Assembly (NCBI GenBank): GCA_965267405.1
Contig: OZ253954.1
Location: 2,604,001 to 2,668,000, forward strand
Reading direction: 5' to 3'
Origin: JAPPOI01 sp028818055
GTDB lineage: Bacteria; Pseudomonadota; Alphaproteobacteria; Rhodobacterales; Rhodobacteraceae
Length of the DNA stretch: 64,000 bases
The notes under the pieces were generated by a model that was given only the letters and a program-made list of their open reading frames with translations, was not told where the DNA came from and ran no database searches. Positions 16,521-24,682 of the stretch are shown here, one piece after another. The position numbers and the translations under genes were made by a program. The stretch's first letter is position 1. The number at the start of each line of letters is the position of its first letter.

Positions 16521-17339
16521 ATGAAATTCGTGACAACTAGTCTGATCGCCTTGGCGATGTCTGCCAGCACTGCAATCGCGGGTGGCCACTGCGCTGCTGG
16601 GCTGACAATGAAAGAAAACGTTTTGACCATCGCAACAGGTAATCCTGCGTACTTTCCATGGGTGATGGACGACGCACCGGAATCGAAGCAGGGGTTTGAA
16701 GCTGCCGTTGCTTATGCAGTGGCCAACCAGATGGGTTTCGACGACGGTCAGGTTGAATGGGTACGTTCTTCGTTCGACCAAGCCATCCAGCCAGGTGCAA
16801 AAGATTTCGATTTCAACCTTCAGCAGTTCTCGATCACTGATGAACGCGATGAGATCGTCGACTTCTCGGCTCCGTACTACTCGGCAGCCATGGCTGTACT
16901 GACCCGCAAACCTGTGGTCGATGGCGGGGCAACCGCTGACGTATCAAGCCTGCGCGAGTTGGTCTGGGGCGCGGACGCCAACACAACGGCTGTTCCCATG
17001 TTGGGAGAAATCATTCAGCCGACAAAGGATCCGCTCCTTTATGGTGACAACGCCGACGTGGTTGAGGCGATGAAAGCCAACCAGATCGACGCCGCTTTGT
17101 TCGATCTGCCAACTGCACTTTATCTGGGTGCGGTTGTACTGGATGATGGCGTGATACTGGGTCAATTCCCGCCAGAACGCAGCGAGAACCCGGATCAGTT
17201 CGGAATGCTCATGGAAGAGGGAAACCCTCTGAAGGCCTGTGTTGATGAGGCGCTGGAAGCCTTGAAGGCAGACGGAACCTTGGCAGCGATCGAGGCCGAA
17301 TGGCTTTCCGAAACCACGGGCGTTCCCGTCATCGAATAA
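16521..17339 (+). CDS. amino-acid-type ABC transporter substrate-binding protein
   Basis: This is a 272-residue periplasmic solute-binding protein of family 3 (polar amino acids). A signal peptide ends near SASTAIA at about residue 20. The start of the mature domain (LTIATGNPAYFPWVMDD) and the SFDQAIQPGAKDFDFNLQQFSITDERDEIVDFSAPYY region are typical of this fold. GGAG precedes the ATG. The permease starts on the base after its stop. Two cysteines, one early and one near the C-terminus, may form a disulfide. Which amino acid it binds cannot be told from sequence; the pxpB/pxpC genes just beyond raise the possibility of 5-oxoproline or glutamine-like ligands. Confidence 0.88.
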   Translation: MKFVTTSLIALAMSASTAIAGGHCAAGLTMKENVLTIATGNPAYFPWVMDDAPESKQGFEAAVAYAVANQMGFDDGQVEWVRSSFDQAIQPGAKDFDFNLQQFSITDERDEIVDFSAPYYSAAMAVLTRKPVVDGGATADVSSLRELVWGADANTTAVPMLGEIIQPTKDPLLYGDNADVVEAMKANQIDAALFDLPTALYLGAVVLDDGVILGQFPPERSENPDQFGMLMEEGNPLKACVDEALEALKADGTLAAIEAEWLSETTGVPVIE

Positions 17340-18188
17340 ATGGCAGACGTCACTTCGTCATCTCAAAGGCCTGCCGGACCGACGCGTCGGCAGGCCTATG
17401 AAGCTGCGGTCCGCCGCCGCTCAATAACTATTGCCACGGCATCAACCGTTGCAGCGGTTATTGTGCTGATTTTGGTGGTGACGAACGCACCGGGTTGGGA
17501 AGCGGTGAAAAAGAGCTTCTTCAACTGGGACGTTTTCCAAAAAACATTTCCGGGCTTGTTAGAGGCGTTTCTTCTGGATGTCGCGATTTTTGCCTGGTCA
17601 GCGCCGATGATCTTCATTCTTGGCCTTGCGATCGCCCTTTGCCGGGACGCGCAAAGTCCCGCGCTTTACCCGCTCAGACTTTTTGGAATTCTCTACACCG
17701 ATATCTTTCGCGGTGTGCCGGTCATTCTGGTGATTTACCTCATTGGGTTTGGCGTGCCGGGGCTTGGCCTGCCGCGTCCTTGGAATTCCCCTTACATCTG
17801 GGGAACCGTCGCATTGGTGATGACCTATGCGGCCTATGTCGCCGAGGTGTTCCGCTCAGGCATTGAATCGATCCACCAAAGTCAGCGATCTGCTGCTGCG
17901 TCCTTGGGTCTCAGCCACGCCGACACCATGCGGTTTGTCATTCTGCCGCAAGCAATTCGGCGTGTTGTGCCCGCGAACATGAACCTCTTTATCGCGCTTC
18001 AAAAAGACGTGGCGCTGCTTTCATTTATCGGACCAGTTGAAATTTTCCGACAGGCAGGGGTCTATAAGTCGCTGATGGCAAATTTCACGCCATATGTGGG
18101 TGCTGCGCTCATCTTCTTGGCCATCACCGTTCCGGCAACACGGTATGCCGACTATCTCCTTCAGAAGCAAAGACGCGCGCGAAGCTAA
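17340..18188 (+). CDS. amino-acid-type ABC transporter permease
   Basis: The 282-residue inner-membrane permease has about five to six hydrophobic segments. The HisMQ-family EAA loop EVFRSGIESIHQSQRSAAASLGLSHADTM... lies at about 178-210 and docks the ATPase. The first 30 residues are a basic cytoplasmic tail. It begins immediately after the substrate-binding protein's stop, with no spacer, and overlaps the ATPase by one base, so the three genes are one transcript. Only one permease gene is present, so it is likely a homodimer. Confidence 0.9.
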   Translation: MADVTSSSQRPAGPTRRQAYEAAVRRRSITIATASTVAAVIVLILVVTNAPGWEAVKKSFFNWDVFQKTFPGLLEAFLLDVAIFAWSAPMIFILGLAIALCRDAQSPALYPLRLFGILYTDIFRGVPVILVIYLIGFGVPGLGLPRPWNSPYIWGTVALVMTYAAYVAEVFRSGIESIHQSQRSAAASLGLSHADTMRFVILPQAIRRVVPANMNLFIALQKDVALLSFIGPVEIFRQAGVYKSLMANFTPYVGAALIFLAITVPATRYADYLLQKQRRARS

Positions 18189-18916
18189 TGGCGCTGCTTG
18201 ACCTTCAATCCGTGACCAAGAGCTTTGGCGATACAACGGTCATTAATGGCGTGAACCTGAGTGTCGATCGCGGTGAAATGATCTGCCTTATCGGCGCGAG
18301 CGGCTCGGGAAAATCGACCTTGCTGCGATGCATGAATTTGTTGGAACCCATTGATGATGGAAACATTTTTCTGGATGGCGAGGATATATCAACACCGGGT
18401 TTAGACCCCCAGCCAGTGCGGCAGCGCATCGGTATCGTCTTCCAGAGTTTCAACCTTTTCCCCCACATGACGGCGCTGGAAAACGTACTTCTTGCGCCGC
18501 GCAGAGTGTATCAGAAGACCCGTGACCAGCTACTGCCGGACGTTTCGCAACTGTTTGAACGCTTTGGGCTGAGCGATCGCGTTGATCATTATCCGGATCA
18601 GTTGTCGGGTGGCCAACAGCAACGCGTGGCCATCGTCAGGGCGCTGGCGATGAAGCCCGAGATCATGCTGTTCGATGAGATTACATCAGCTCTGGACCCT
18701 GAACTCGTGGGCGAGGTTTTGGACGTGCTGCGCCAACTCCGTTTGGAAGGCATGACAATGGTGCTTGCAACACATGAAATGGGCTTCGCCCGAGAATTGG
18801 CTGACAAAGTCTGTTTCTTGGAAGGCGGCGTCATTTTGGAGGAGGGGCCTCCGGATCAGGTATTCAAGACGCCTCAGCACGATCGAACGCGAGCGTTTCT
18901 GTCACGAGTGTTGTAG
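18188..18916 (+). CDS. amino-acid-type ABC transporter ATPase
   Basis: The 242-residue ATPase has Walker A GASGSGKST (36-44), VFQSFNLFPHMTALENV around the Q-loop, signature LSGGQQQRVAIVRALA, Walker B IMLFDEITSALDPE and the H-loop LATHEMGFARE. This pattern is characteristic of GlnQ/HisP polar amino-acid importers. It energises the permease and binding protein just upstream. It converges on pxpC with only three bases between stop codons, so no separate terminator fits between them. Confidence 0.93.
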   Translation: MALLDLQSVTKSFGDTTVINGVNLSVDRGEMICLIGASGSGKSTLLRCMNLLEPIDDGNIFLDGEDISTPGLDPQPVRQRIGIVFQSFNLFPHMTALENVLLAPRRVYQKTRDQLLPDVSQLFERFGLSDRVDHYPDQLSGGQQQRVAIVRALAMKPEIMLFDEITSALDPELVGEVLDVLRQLRLEGMTMVLATHEMGFARELADKVCFLEGGVILEEGPPDQVFKTPQHDRTRAFLSRVL

Positions 18917-18919
18917 CCG

Positions 18920-19921
18920 CTAGTCTTCGATTGGACGTGAAATCAGGTTGTAGGACAATAGATCAGCCATCTCGCGAGGGTCGCGCATGGCCGGTGTCAT
19001 TTTTGATGCAAAATGCTTTCTTCGTTCTTCGGGCGACGACCAGTCAGCTTCTGCTTCTGAAGCGTCAACAAAATGGAATGTGAAAGTCTCGCCTGGGGTG
19101 GATTGGGCGATGCGGGACAAGTCCGATGGAAGTACCGTTCCAATCCGCGGATACCCACCCATCGTCTGACAATCGGCAAGCAAAACATAAGGTTGGCCGT
19201 CTCCTGTCATCTGGATGTCGCCGACCGCTATGAAATCGGACACCAGAGTGAGCTGGCCTTCTGTGGCAAACCCGGCCTCGTCTTGTTCAAGCGCAACACC
19301 TTGTCGGTTGCCACGGTGTCCGCGCTTAAACTCAGTCTGCTGGAATCGTGACTTGGTCTCATCCGAAAAAAGTGCGGTTTGCGGCCCCTCCATAATTCGT
19401 ATGGGCGCAGAACCGGTTTGCTCTGGTGAAAGCTTTTGGGGAGAGGAGCCCGGGTTCGGATCTGAGAGAAACGCGATTTGATCGCCGGCGGCAACACGCC
19501 CCCCAAGTTTCGCGATACCATGAAATCCACCGCCTCCGAGGACTTTCGGACCATCAAAACCACCTGCAACATGAAGGTATGCGTACATACCTTGGCGGGC
19601 AGGGCCGATTTTCAGAACGTCGCCGGCTCTGGCATAAAGCGTTGTATTTGCTGGCACGGGTTCGTCGTTCAATTCCAAGGACATATGAGCGCCCGTTAAG
19701 GCAAATCGTGTTGGCTGAGAAAACCCGAACCGGCCACCCAGCCCCGCAAGTTCCAACGCCATTGCGTCTTCGGTCTGATTGAACAGTGCCTGACCTTGCA
19801 AAAGTGCGTCACGATCGGCGGCGCCGCCCGTAGATAGCCCCAGGCCCAAATACCCGGACCGTCCAAGGTCTTGCAGCGAGACGCCGGGTCCTGCTTCGAT
19901 GACATTCAGAACACCACTCAC
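18920..19921 (-). CDS. pxpC: 5-oxoprolinase subunit C (KipA/biotin-dependent carboxyltransferase family)
   Basis: The 333-residue protein starts VLNVIEAGPGVSLQDLGRSGYLGLGLSTGGAAD, the hallmark opening of the KipA/PxpC family, and continues with ALELAGLGG and LLADCQTMGGYPRIGTV. With PxpB and PxpA it opens the ring of 5-oxoproline using ATP. I place the start at the GTG at 19921, which overlaps the pxpB stop in GTGA; a TTG five codons earlier is the alternative. Coupling to pxpB supports complex formation. The A subunit is about 6.5 kb away. Confidence 0.88.
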   Translation of the reverse strand: MSGVLNVIEAGPGVSLQDLGRSGYLGLGLSTGGAADRDALLQGQALFNQTEDAMALELAGLGGRFGFSQPTRFALTGAHMSLELNDEPVPANTTLYARAGDVLKIGPARQGMYAYLHVAGGFDGPKVLGGGGFHGIAKLGGRVAAGDQIAFLSDPNPGSSPQKLSPEQTGSAPIRIMEGPQTALFSDETKSRFQQTEFKRGHRGNRQGVALEQDEAGFATEGQLTLVSDFIAVGDIQMTGDGQPYVLLADCQTMGGYPRIGTVLPSDLSRIAQSTPGETFTFHFVDASEAEADWSSPEERRKHFASKMTPAMRDPREMADLLSYNLISRPIED

Positions 19922-20664
19922 GACACTATCTCGCAAATTGCACCGCCGAGGCCATCCGGGGCTGTCTCCAGCGACTGCAGTTGGTCTGCTGAGGTCGGAA
20001 CAAATTGAACCTCATCGCCCGCCTGCAAAAGTATGGGCTGCAATCGTTCGGTATCGAAACACCGGAAGGCCGTGCGCCCAATCTGTCTCCATCCGGTGGG
20101 CGAGGGGTTGGCGAATGGTATGATCTGGCGAACCGCGACCACAACCGCGCCCGCTGGAACCTCGGCTGTCACTCCACTTTGGCGTGGAATATTCCATTTG
20201 TCCGGCAAGAACCCCAGATACGGTTGGCCGGGCGCGAAGCCCAAAGCCAGAACACGCAATGAAGTGTCACAGACCTCGTCTGCCACCGCGTCTTCCGCGA
20301 TCCCCACATCTGAGGCAACAGACGACAAGTCAGGGCCGTTGTCGCCGCCAAATGACACCGGAATGGTCCAGCGACGCAATGTGCCGGTTTCGTTTTCAAT
20401 GTTTGCCCAATCTTCGATAAGCTGCCGCAATGCGGCTTCGACATCGCTGCGAGTGGTTTGATCCGGGCGAAAGCGTACGAAAACAGACGTCAGCGAGGCC
20501 GCGGTTTCGACCACTCCGGCGATAGTCTTGGTTTCGATCTGGTTGCGCATCGTAACCGCCAAACGGTTCGCCTGATCGCTGATTACCCTTGAGAATCGCA
20601 CAAGAATGCCGTCCGCTCCAAGGGGGCAGAATTCAGGTTCGATATGATCGCCAAAACTCGACAT
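19918..20664 (-). CDS. pxpB: 5-oxoprolinase subunit B (KipI family)
   Basis: The 248-residue protein contains FCPLGADGILVRFSR near the start and the C-terminal KipI blocks GFAPGQPYLGFLP and ATVPAG-like VTAEVPAGAVVVAVRQIIPFANPSPTGWRQIGRT. In Bacillus the relative KipI inhibits the sporulation kinase KinA, but in most bacteria the protein is a 5-oxoprolinase subunit. Start choice lies between ATG 20664 and GTG 20670; neither has a strong ribosome site. It is the first gene of a two-gene minus-strand unit with pxpC and lies about 100 bases from tRNA-Met, which is on the other strand. Confidence 0.87.
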   Translation of the reverse strand: MSSFGDHIEPEFCPLGADGILVRFSRVISDQANRLAVTMRNQIETKTIAGVVETAASLTSVFVRFRPDQTTRSDVEAALRQLIEDWANIENETGTLRRWTIPVSFGGDNGPDLSSVASDVGIAEDAVADEVCDTSLRVLALGFAPGQPYLGFLPDKWNIPRQSGVTAEVPAGAVVVAVRQIIPFANPSPTGWRQIGRTAFRCFDTERLQPILLQAGDEVQFVPTSADQLQSLETAPDGLGGAICEIVS

Positions 20665-20769
20665 TTCCACGGGGCAGATTTTCAGAATTCCGCAGGGATT
20701 TAAACCTTTGCCTTTGCGCCTTTGCCCACTTGACGTAAGCCGCAGATACTTCTACCTAGCGCAAACTCT

Positions 20770-20846
20770 GGCGGAGTAGCTCAGTTGGTTAGAGCAGTGG
20801 AATCATAATCCATGTGTCGGGGGTTCAAGTCCCTCCTCCGCTACCA
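20770..20846 (+). tRNA. tRNA-Met (anticodon CAT)
   Basis: The 77-base gene has acceptor arms GGCGGAG and CTCCGCT with a G-T closing pair, D arm GCTCAGTTGGTTAGAGC, anticodon stem GTGGA/TCCAT around ATCATAA with CAT at 20804-20806, T arm GGGGGTTCAAGTCCCTC and an encoded CCA. It lacks the three G-C pairs expected in the initiator anticodon stem, so it is probably elongator Met. A CAT anticodon could also be an Ile tRNA modified by TilS. Confidence 0.93.
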
Positions 20847-20912
20847 TCCACCCCTATAATTCTAGAATGGTTGCTGGCAGACCTCTGGTCTTTCAGGGTT
20901 CCAAACGTGCAT

Positions 20913-21542
20913 TCAGAAAAGAAGCATGTCGATTTTGTCGGAAAGTCGTTTTGAAAGAACACGTTGGGCATTTACAAGATCGTTTTCGGCAGCGCGCTTT
21001 TCAGCGTCCTTGGGCGTCAGCCCGTGATCTAGCCAGCGCTGGACAAGCCTCTCTCTAAGCTCTTCGATTGATGCGGAAACGAAGACCGAAAACGTCCAGT
21101 CCGACGACAGATCGCGCCAGCCCGGCTCGTCCAGAAGAAGATAGTTCCCTTCGATGACCACGTGCCGCTGATCCTTTCCAATCAGGTCTGCGGCAGGCAA
21201 AACAGCATCAAGTGATCGGTCAAAAAGTGGTACCGCGACCTCGTCTTCGACGGTAAGGCGCTTCAAGGTGCTGGCGAACCCTTCTAGGTCGAATGTTTCT
21301 GGTGCGCCTTTGCGGGACAGCAAACCAAGTTCTGTCAGTTTCTCGTTGTCCAGATGGAAACCATCCATTGGGAGCAATCCACACGGCACGCCAGCCTCTT
21401 CAAGGCCGGCCCTCACAAGTCCTGCCACTGTTGATTTCCCGCCTGCAGGTGGGCCCGCAATTGCAATGAGTTTGCGGCCCTCAGTAGGCCGCAAACGTTG
21501 GACTTCCGCCACAATCGATTTGGCGTTCTCTTCCGCGCTCAC
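20913..21542 (-). CDS. frcK: P-loop kinase of the fructose locus, FrcK-like
   Basis: The 209-residue P-loop protein has Walker A GPPAGGKST (30-38), followed by LLPMDGFHLDN and VVIEGNYLLLDEPGWRDL. This resembles the phosphoribulokinase/uridine kinase family and the FrcK protein of Sinorhizobium. It is the fourth gene of the minus-strand order frcB-frcC-frcA-frcK, starting just past the frcA stop. In Sinorhizobium FrcK accompanies fructose uptake; its substrate is not settled from sequence. A sugar kinase role is reasonable because ABC-imported fructose arrives unphosphorylated. Confidence 0.85.
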   Translation of the reverse strand: MSAEENAKSIVAEVQRLRPTEGRKLIAIAGPPAGGKSTVAGLVRAGLEEAGVPCGLLPMDGFHLDNEKLTELGLLSRKGAPETFDLEGFASTLKRLTVEDEVAVPLFDRSLDAVLPAADLIGKDQRHVVIEGNYLLLDEPGWRDLSSDWTFSVFVSASIEELRERLVQRWLDHGLTPKDAEKRAAENDLVNAQRVLSKRLSDKIDMLLF

Positions 21543-21547
21543 TTGTT

Positions 21548-22318
21548 TTAAGCCGCCTGTGCCCCCGGCATTTTAGCGCCGGTCATATATGCCACTGCGT
21601 CTGACATTTCATGCTCTTTCGGGTCGATCACCGTCAGACGTTTTCCAAGTCTGTGGACATGCACACGATCACAAACCTCGAAAACGTGCGGCATGTTGTG
21701 GCTGATCAAAATGATTGGAATGCCACGCGCCTTAACATCCTGGATCAATTCCAGCACCCTCCGGCTTTCCTTCACTCCGAGTGCGGCAGTCGGCTCGTCG
21801 AGAATGATGACCTTGGACCCAAATGCGGCGGCGCGCGCCACCGCAACGCCCTGACGCTGACCACCCGACAACGTTTCGACCGCCTGGTTGATGTTTTGGA
21901 TCGTCATCAGCCCAAGTTCAGAGAGTTTTTCACGAGCAAAGTCCTGCATCTTTCGCTTGTCGAGTTGCCCAAAGAGCGATCCCATAAAGCCTTCTTTGCG
22001 CAGTTCACGCCCCATGAACATGTTGTCGGCAATCGATAGTGCCGGGCTCATCGCCAGAGTTTGGTACACGGTTTCGATTCCGTGTTTTCGCGCCTCGATG
22101 GGAGAATTGAATTCAACTTTTTTGCCATCGAGGAACACTTCGCCTTCATCAGGAATGACAGCACCACAGAGCGCTTTGATCAGCGTGGACTTCCCGGCGC
22201 CGTTGTCGCCGATCACTCCCAAGATTTCGCCCGGTAGAAGCTCGAAGTCGCAATGGTCAAGCGCTGTAACGCGCCCGTACCGCTTGACGAGGTTTTTTGC
22301 AGAAAGGATAGGTTCCAT
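21548..22318 (-). CDS. frcA: fructose-type ABC transporter ATPase
   Basis: The 256-residue single-domain ATPase has Walker A GDNGAGKST (37-45), signature LSGGQRQGVAVARA and Walker B VIILDEPTAALG. Most CUT2 sugar ATPases are double-length (about 500 residues); the half-length form is characteristic of FrcA. The start at 22318 overlaps the frcC stop by one base (TGATG), and a much longer upstream reading would run into frcC. It drives import together with FrcC and FrcB. Confidence 0.9.
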   Translation of the reverse strand: MEPILSAKNLVKRYGRVTALDHCDFELLPGEILGVIGDNGAGKSTLIKALCGAVIPDEGEVFLDGKKVEFNSPIEARKHGIETVYQTLAMSPALSIADNMFMGRELRKEGFMGSLFGQLDKRKMQDFAREKLSELGLMTIQNINQAVETLSGGQRQGVAVARAAAFGSKVIILDEPTAALGVKESRRVLELIQDVKARGIPIILISHNMPHVFEVCDRVHVHRLGKRLTVIDPKEHEMSDAVAYMTGAKMPGAQAA

Positions 22319-23385
22319 CAGCTCGTTACCTTTCTGATCCATTGGTCGACTGTGACAGCACCGATGATCAGCAATCCGATCAACATGAACGTCCATTGCG
22401 GGTCAGCGCCTGCCATGCGCAGGCCAAGTTCGAAAACACCGACGATCAATGCGCCGAAGAACGCTCCAACGATCGATCCTCGGCCGCCAAACAACGAGAT
22501 ACCGCCAATCACGACCGCTGTGATCGCCTGAATGTTGCCGATGACCCCGGTTGAAGCTGATGGCGAAACTGAGCTGAAGCGTCCGATCATCACCCATGCC
22601 GCTAGTGCACAAATGAAGCCTGCCAACATGTACACGGACATCAATGTCTTGTGCACATCCACGCCCGCAAGTTCAGCGGCTTCCGGGTCATCCCCGACGG
22701 CATAAACATGTCGGCCCCACGCTGTAGATCGAAGCGCGTAGGCAAGCACGATGACCAGTACCACCATCAAGACGACACCGAGCGTGAACGTGGCACCGCC
22801 ATATTGAATTTTTGTGCCAAGGAAATGCAGGAACGGAGCCTGTTCAGCAATGTCCTGACTGCGAATGGTTTCGTTTGCAGAGTAAAGGTAGTTCGCGGCC
22901 AATACGATCTGCCACATACCAAGTGTGACAATGAACGGAGGCAGTTTAACCCGGCTGACAAGCCAGCCACTGATCGCGCCCAAACCTGTGCCGACCGCCA
23001 ATCCAATGGCCACCGCGACGGGTGCTGGAATGCCATAGCGAAAGCTGAATTGCCCCATGATGACTGTGCAGAATACCGCAATTGCACCTACCGAAAGGTC
23101 GATACCCGCTGTCAAAATGATCAGTGTCTGAGCCGCGGCGAGCACGCCAACAATCTGAACTTGTTGAAGAATCAGCGTAAGCGCGAATGGTGAAAAGAAC
23201 TTCGAACCAAGCAAAATCCCGAACAACGCAATCGCGAAAACCAGCACGATCAGTGGGACGAGGGCAGGGGTCACATGCAGAGCATGCTGAAGGCGACCGA
23301 TCCAACCTTTGTGTTCGTCGTCAAACTCGGCGACTGTCTCAGACGCGCCTTGCGCTGCCTTTTCAAAATCATCCGTGGAAGCCAT
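22318..23385 (-). CDS. frcC: fructose-type ABC transporter permease
   Basis: This 355-residue CUT2-family permease has a cytoplasmic N-terminal tail, then about eight to ten hydrophobic segments. LAAAQTLIILTAGIDLSVGAI is the typical RbsC-like signature (about 90-110), and YAVGDDPEAAELAGVDV is the ATPase-facing loop. The ATG at 23385 has GGGGAGGAA upstream. It lies between frcB (about 108 bases upstream with a stable hairpin) and frcA (overlapping by one base). Confidence 0.92.
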   Translation of the reverse strand: MASTDDFEKAAQGASETVAEFDDEHKGWIGRLQHALHVTPALVPLIVLVFAIALFGILLGSKFFSPFALTLILQQVQIVGVLAAAQTLIILTAGIDLSVGAIAVFCTVIMGQFSFRYGIPAPVAVAIGLAVGTGLGAISGWLVSRVKLPPFIVTLGMWQIVLAANYLYSANETIRSQDIAEQAPFLHFLGTKIQYGGATFTLGVVLMVVLVIVLAYALRSTAWGRHVYAVGDDPEAAELAGVDVHKTLMSVYMLAGFICALAAWVMIGRFSSVSPSASTGVIGNIQAITAVVIGGISLFGGRGSIVGAFFGALIVGVFELGLRMAGADPQWTFMLIGLLIIGAVTVDQWIRKVTS

Positions 23386-23429
23386 CCCAGGTTCCTCCCC
23401 TTTGGCCCGCAAGGTGCGGTGGATACAAG

Positions 23430-23453
23430 GAGGGCGGGCCTGAGCCCGCCCTC
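23430..23453 (-). other. stable intergenic hairpin between frcB and frcC
   Basis: A perfect ten-base stem (GAGGGCGGGC/GCCCGCCCTC) closes a four-base CTGA loop. It lies after the frcB stop inside the operon. Such hairpins after binding-protein genes commonly protect the upstream message and lower permease expression. There is no T-tract on the minus strand, so full termination is unlikely. Confidence 0.75.
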
Positions 23454-23493
23454 AGTCTGCTAGGCAACATCATTGCCTATCTGGGAGGTTAAG

Positions 23494-24513
23494 TTAACCC
23501 CAGCAAAGCTCGGTGCCTTTGGCGACGTCGATGCTGTCAACTCCGTCAACCGCCTCACCGGCCACAAGTGATACACCTGTGTCGAGGAAGTCTTTGCCAG
23601 GTGTGTTTGCGGGAAGCGTCCCGTCCTTGGCGAACTGAGCAATAGCCTCAATGCCAAGCGATGCCATCAGAAGTGGATACTGCTGCGACGTAGCACCAAT
23701 AACGCCATCGGCCACGTTCTGGACGCCTGGGCAGCCACCGTCGACCGAAACGATCAGAACGTCATTCTCACGACCAATCGCTTTAAGTGCTTCATAAGCA
23801 CCAGCCGCTGCAGGTTCGTTGATGGTGTAAACCACGTTGATCATCGGATCTTTCGCAAGGCAGTTCTCCATCGCGGTACGGCCGCCTTCTTCGTTACCGG
23901 CGGTAACTTCGTTGCAGATGATCCGCGAGTCCGTCTCATCGCCCCACTTGTTGACGTCAACAGTGTCAACGCCGAAGCCAGTCAGGAAGCCTTGGTCGCG
24001 CAGAACGCCAACCGTTGGCTGGCTGATCGCCAAATCCAGCATCGCGATTTTTGCATCGGCAGCTGCATCGCCCATAGCGGCGGCGGCATATGCACCGATC
24101 AATTCGCCAGCAAGGAAGTTGTCAGTTGCAAAAGTTGCATGCGCTGCGCCGATCGGCTCAAGAGGGGTGTCCAGAGCAATGACCAGAAGTCCAGCGTCTT
24201 TCGCTTGTTCGACCGAAGGCACGATCGCCGCGGTGTCTGAAGCAGTTAGCAGGATACCCGATGCGCCATCGGCAATGCAGGTTTCGATAGCAGCCACTTG
24301 TGCTTCGTTATCGCCATCGACTTTACCGGCGTAGCTTTTCAGGGTGATGCCCAGTTCTTCCGCCTTAGCAGCTGCGCCTTCGCGCATCTTAACGAAGAAA
24401 GGGTTGGTGTCTGTTTTTGTGATCAGACAGGCGCTTGTCGCGTGACTGCCTGCGAAGGCTGCGCCAGACGACGCAATAAGTGCCACGGCTGTGGCGGTGA
24501 GTAGTTTGTTCAT
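23494..24513 (-). CDS. frcB: fructose-type ABC transporter substrate-binding protein
   Basis: The 339-residue periplasmic sugar-binding protein (family 4-like, ribose/fructose group) has a signal peptide MNKLLTATAVALIASSGAAFA. The mature domain includes CLITKTDTNPFFVKMREGA, GILLTASDTAAIVPSVEQAKDAG and VIALDTPLEPIGAAHATFATDN. The ATG at 24513 is preceded by GGGAGGA; the longer upstream reading is rejected. It is the first gene of frcBCAK. A long palindrome separates it from the divergent ROK regulator gene and likely controls both. Confidence 0.92.
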   Translation of the reverse strand: MNKLLTATAVALIASSGAAFAGSHATSACLITKTDTNPFFVKMREGAAAKAEELGITLKSYAGKVDGDNEAQVAAIETCIADGASGILLTASDTAAIVPSVEQAKDAGLLVIALDTPLEPIGAAHATFATDNFLAGELIGAYAAAAMGDAAADAKIAMLDLAISQPTVGVLRDQGFLTGFGVDTVDVNKWGDETDSRIICNEVTAGNEEGGRTAMENCLAKDPMINVVYTINEPAAAGAYEALKAIGRENDVLIVSVDGGCPGVQNVADGVIGATSQQYPLLMASLGIEAIAQFAKDGTLPANTPGKDFLDTGVSLVAGEAVDGVDSIDVAKGTELCWG

Positions 24514-24600
24514 AATGTCCTCCCAAAAAGGTGGGCCAATTAGACCCAACGGCACACGCAGCGTGTGCTCACCCATAAGAAAAGGGCGATTCGAAGGTCA

Positions 24601-24636
24601 CGTCAATAAATAAATCAATCTGATTTAATATTGACG
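24601..24636. promoter_or_regulatory. long palindrome between frcB and frcR, likely operator
   Basis: The core TAAATCA-ATC-TGATTTA (24611-24627) is a perfect seven-base inverted repeat. Outside it lies CGTCAATA (24601-24608) and its exact complement TATTGACG (24629-24636), offset by one base. The outer arms read TTGACG outward on each strand, matching a -35 hexamer for each divergent gene. A repressor on the core would sit between both promoters. The natural candidate is the adjacent ROK protein. Confidence 0.7.
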
Positions 24637-24682
24637 CGCGTACATTTTTTCGTCCATCTTCTGGTTAGGGAGGTTCCGCGCG

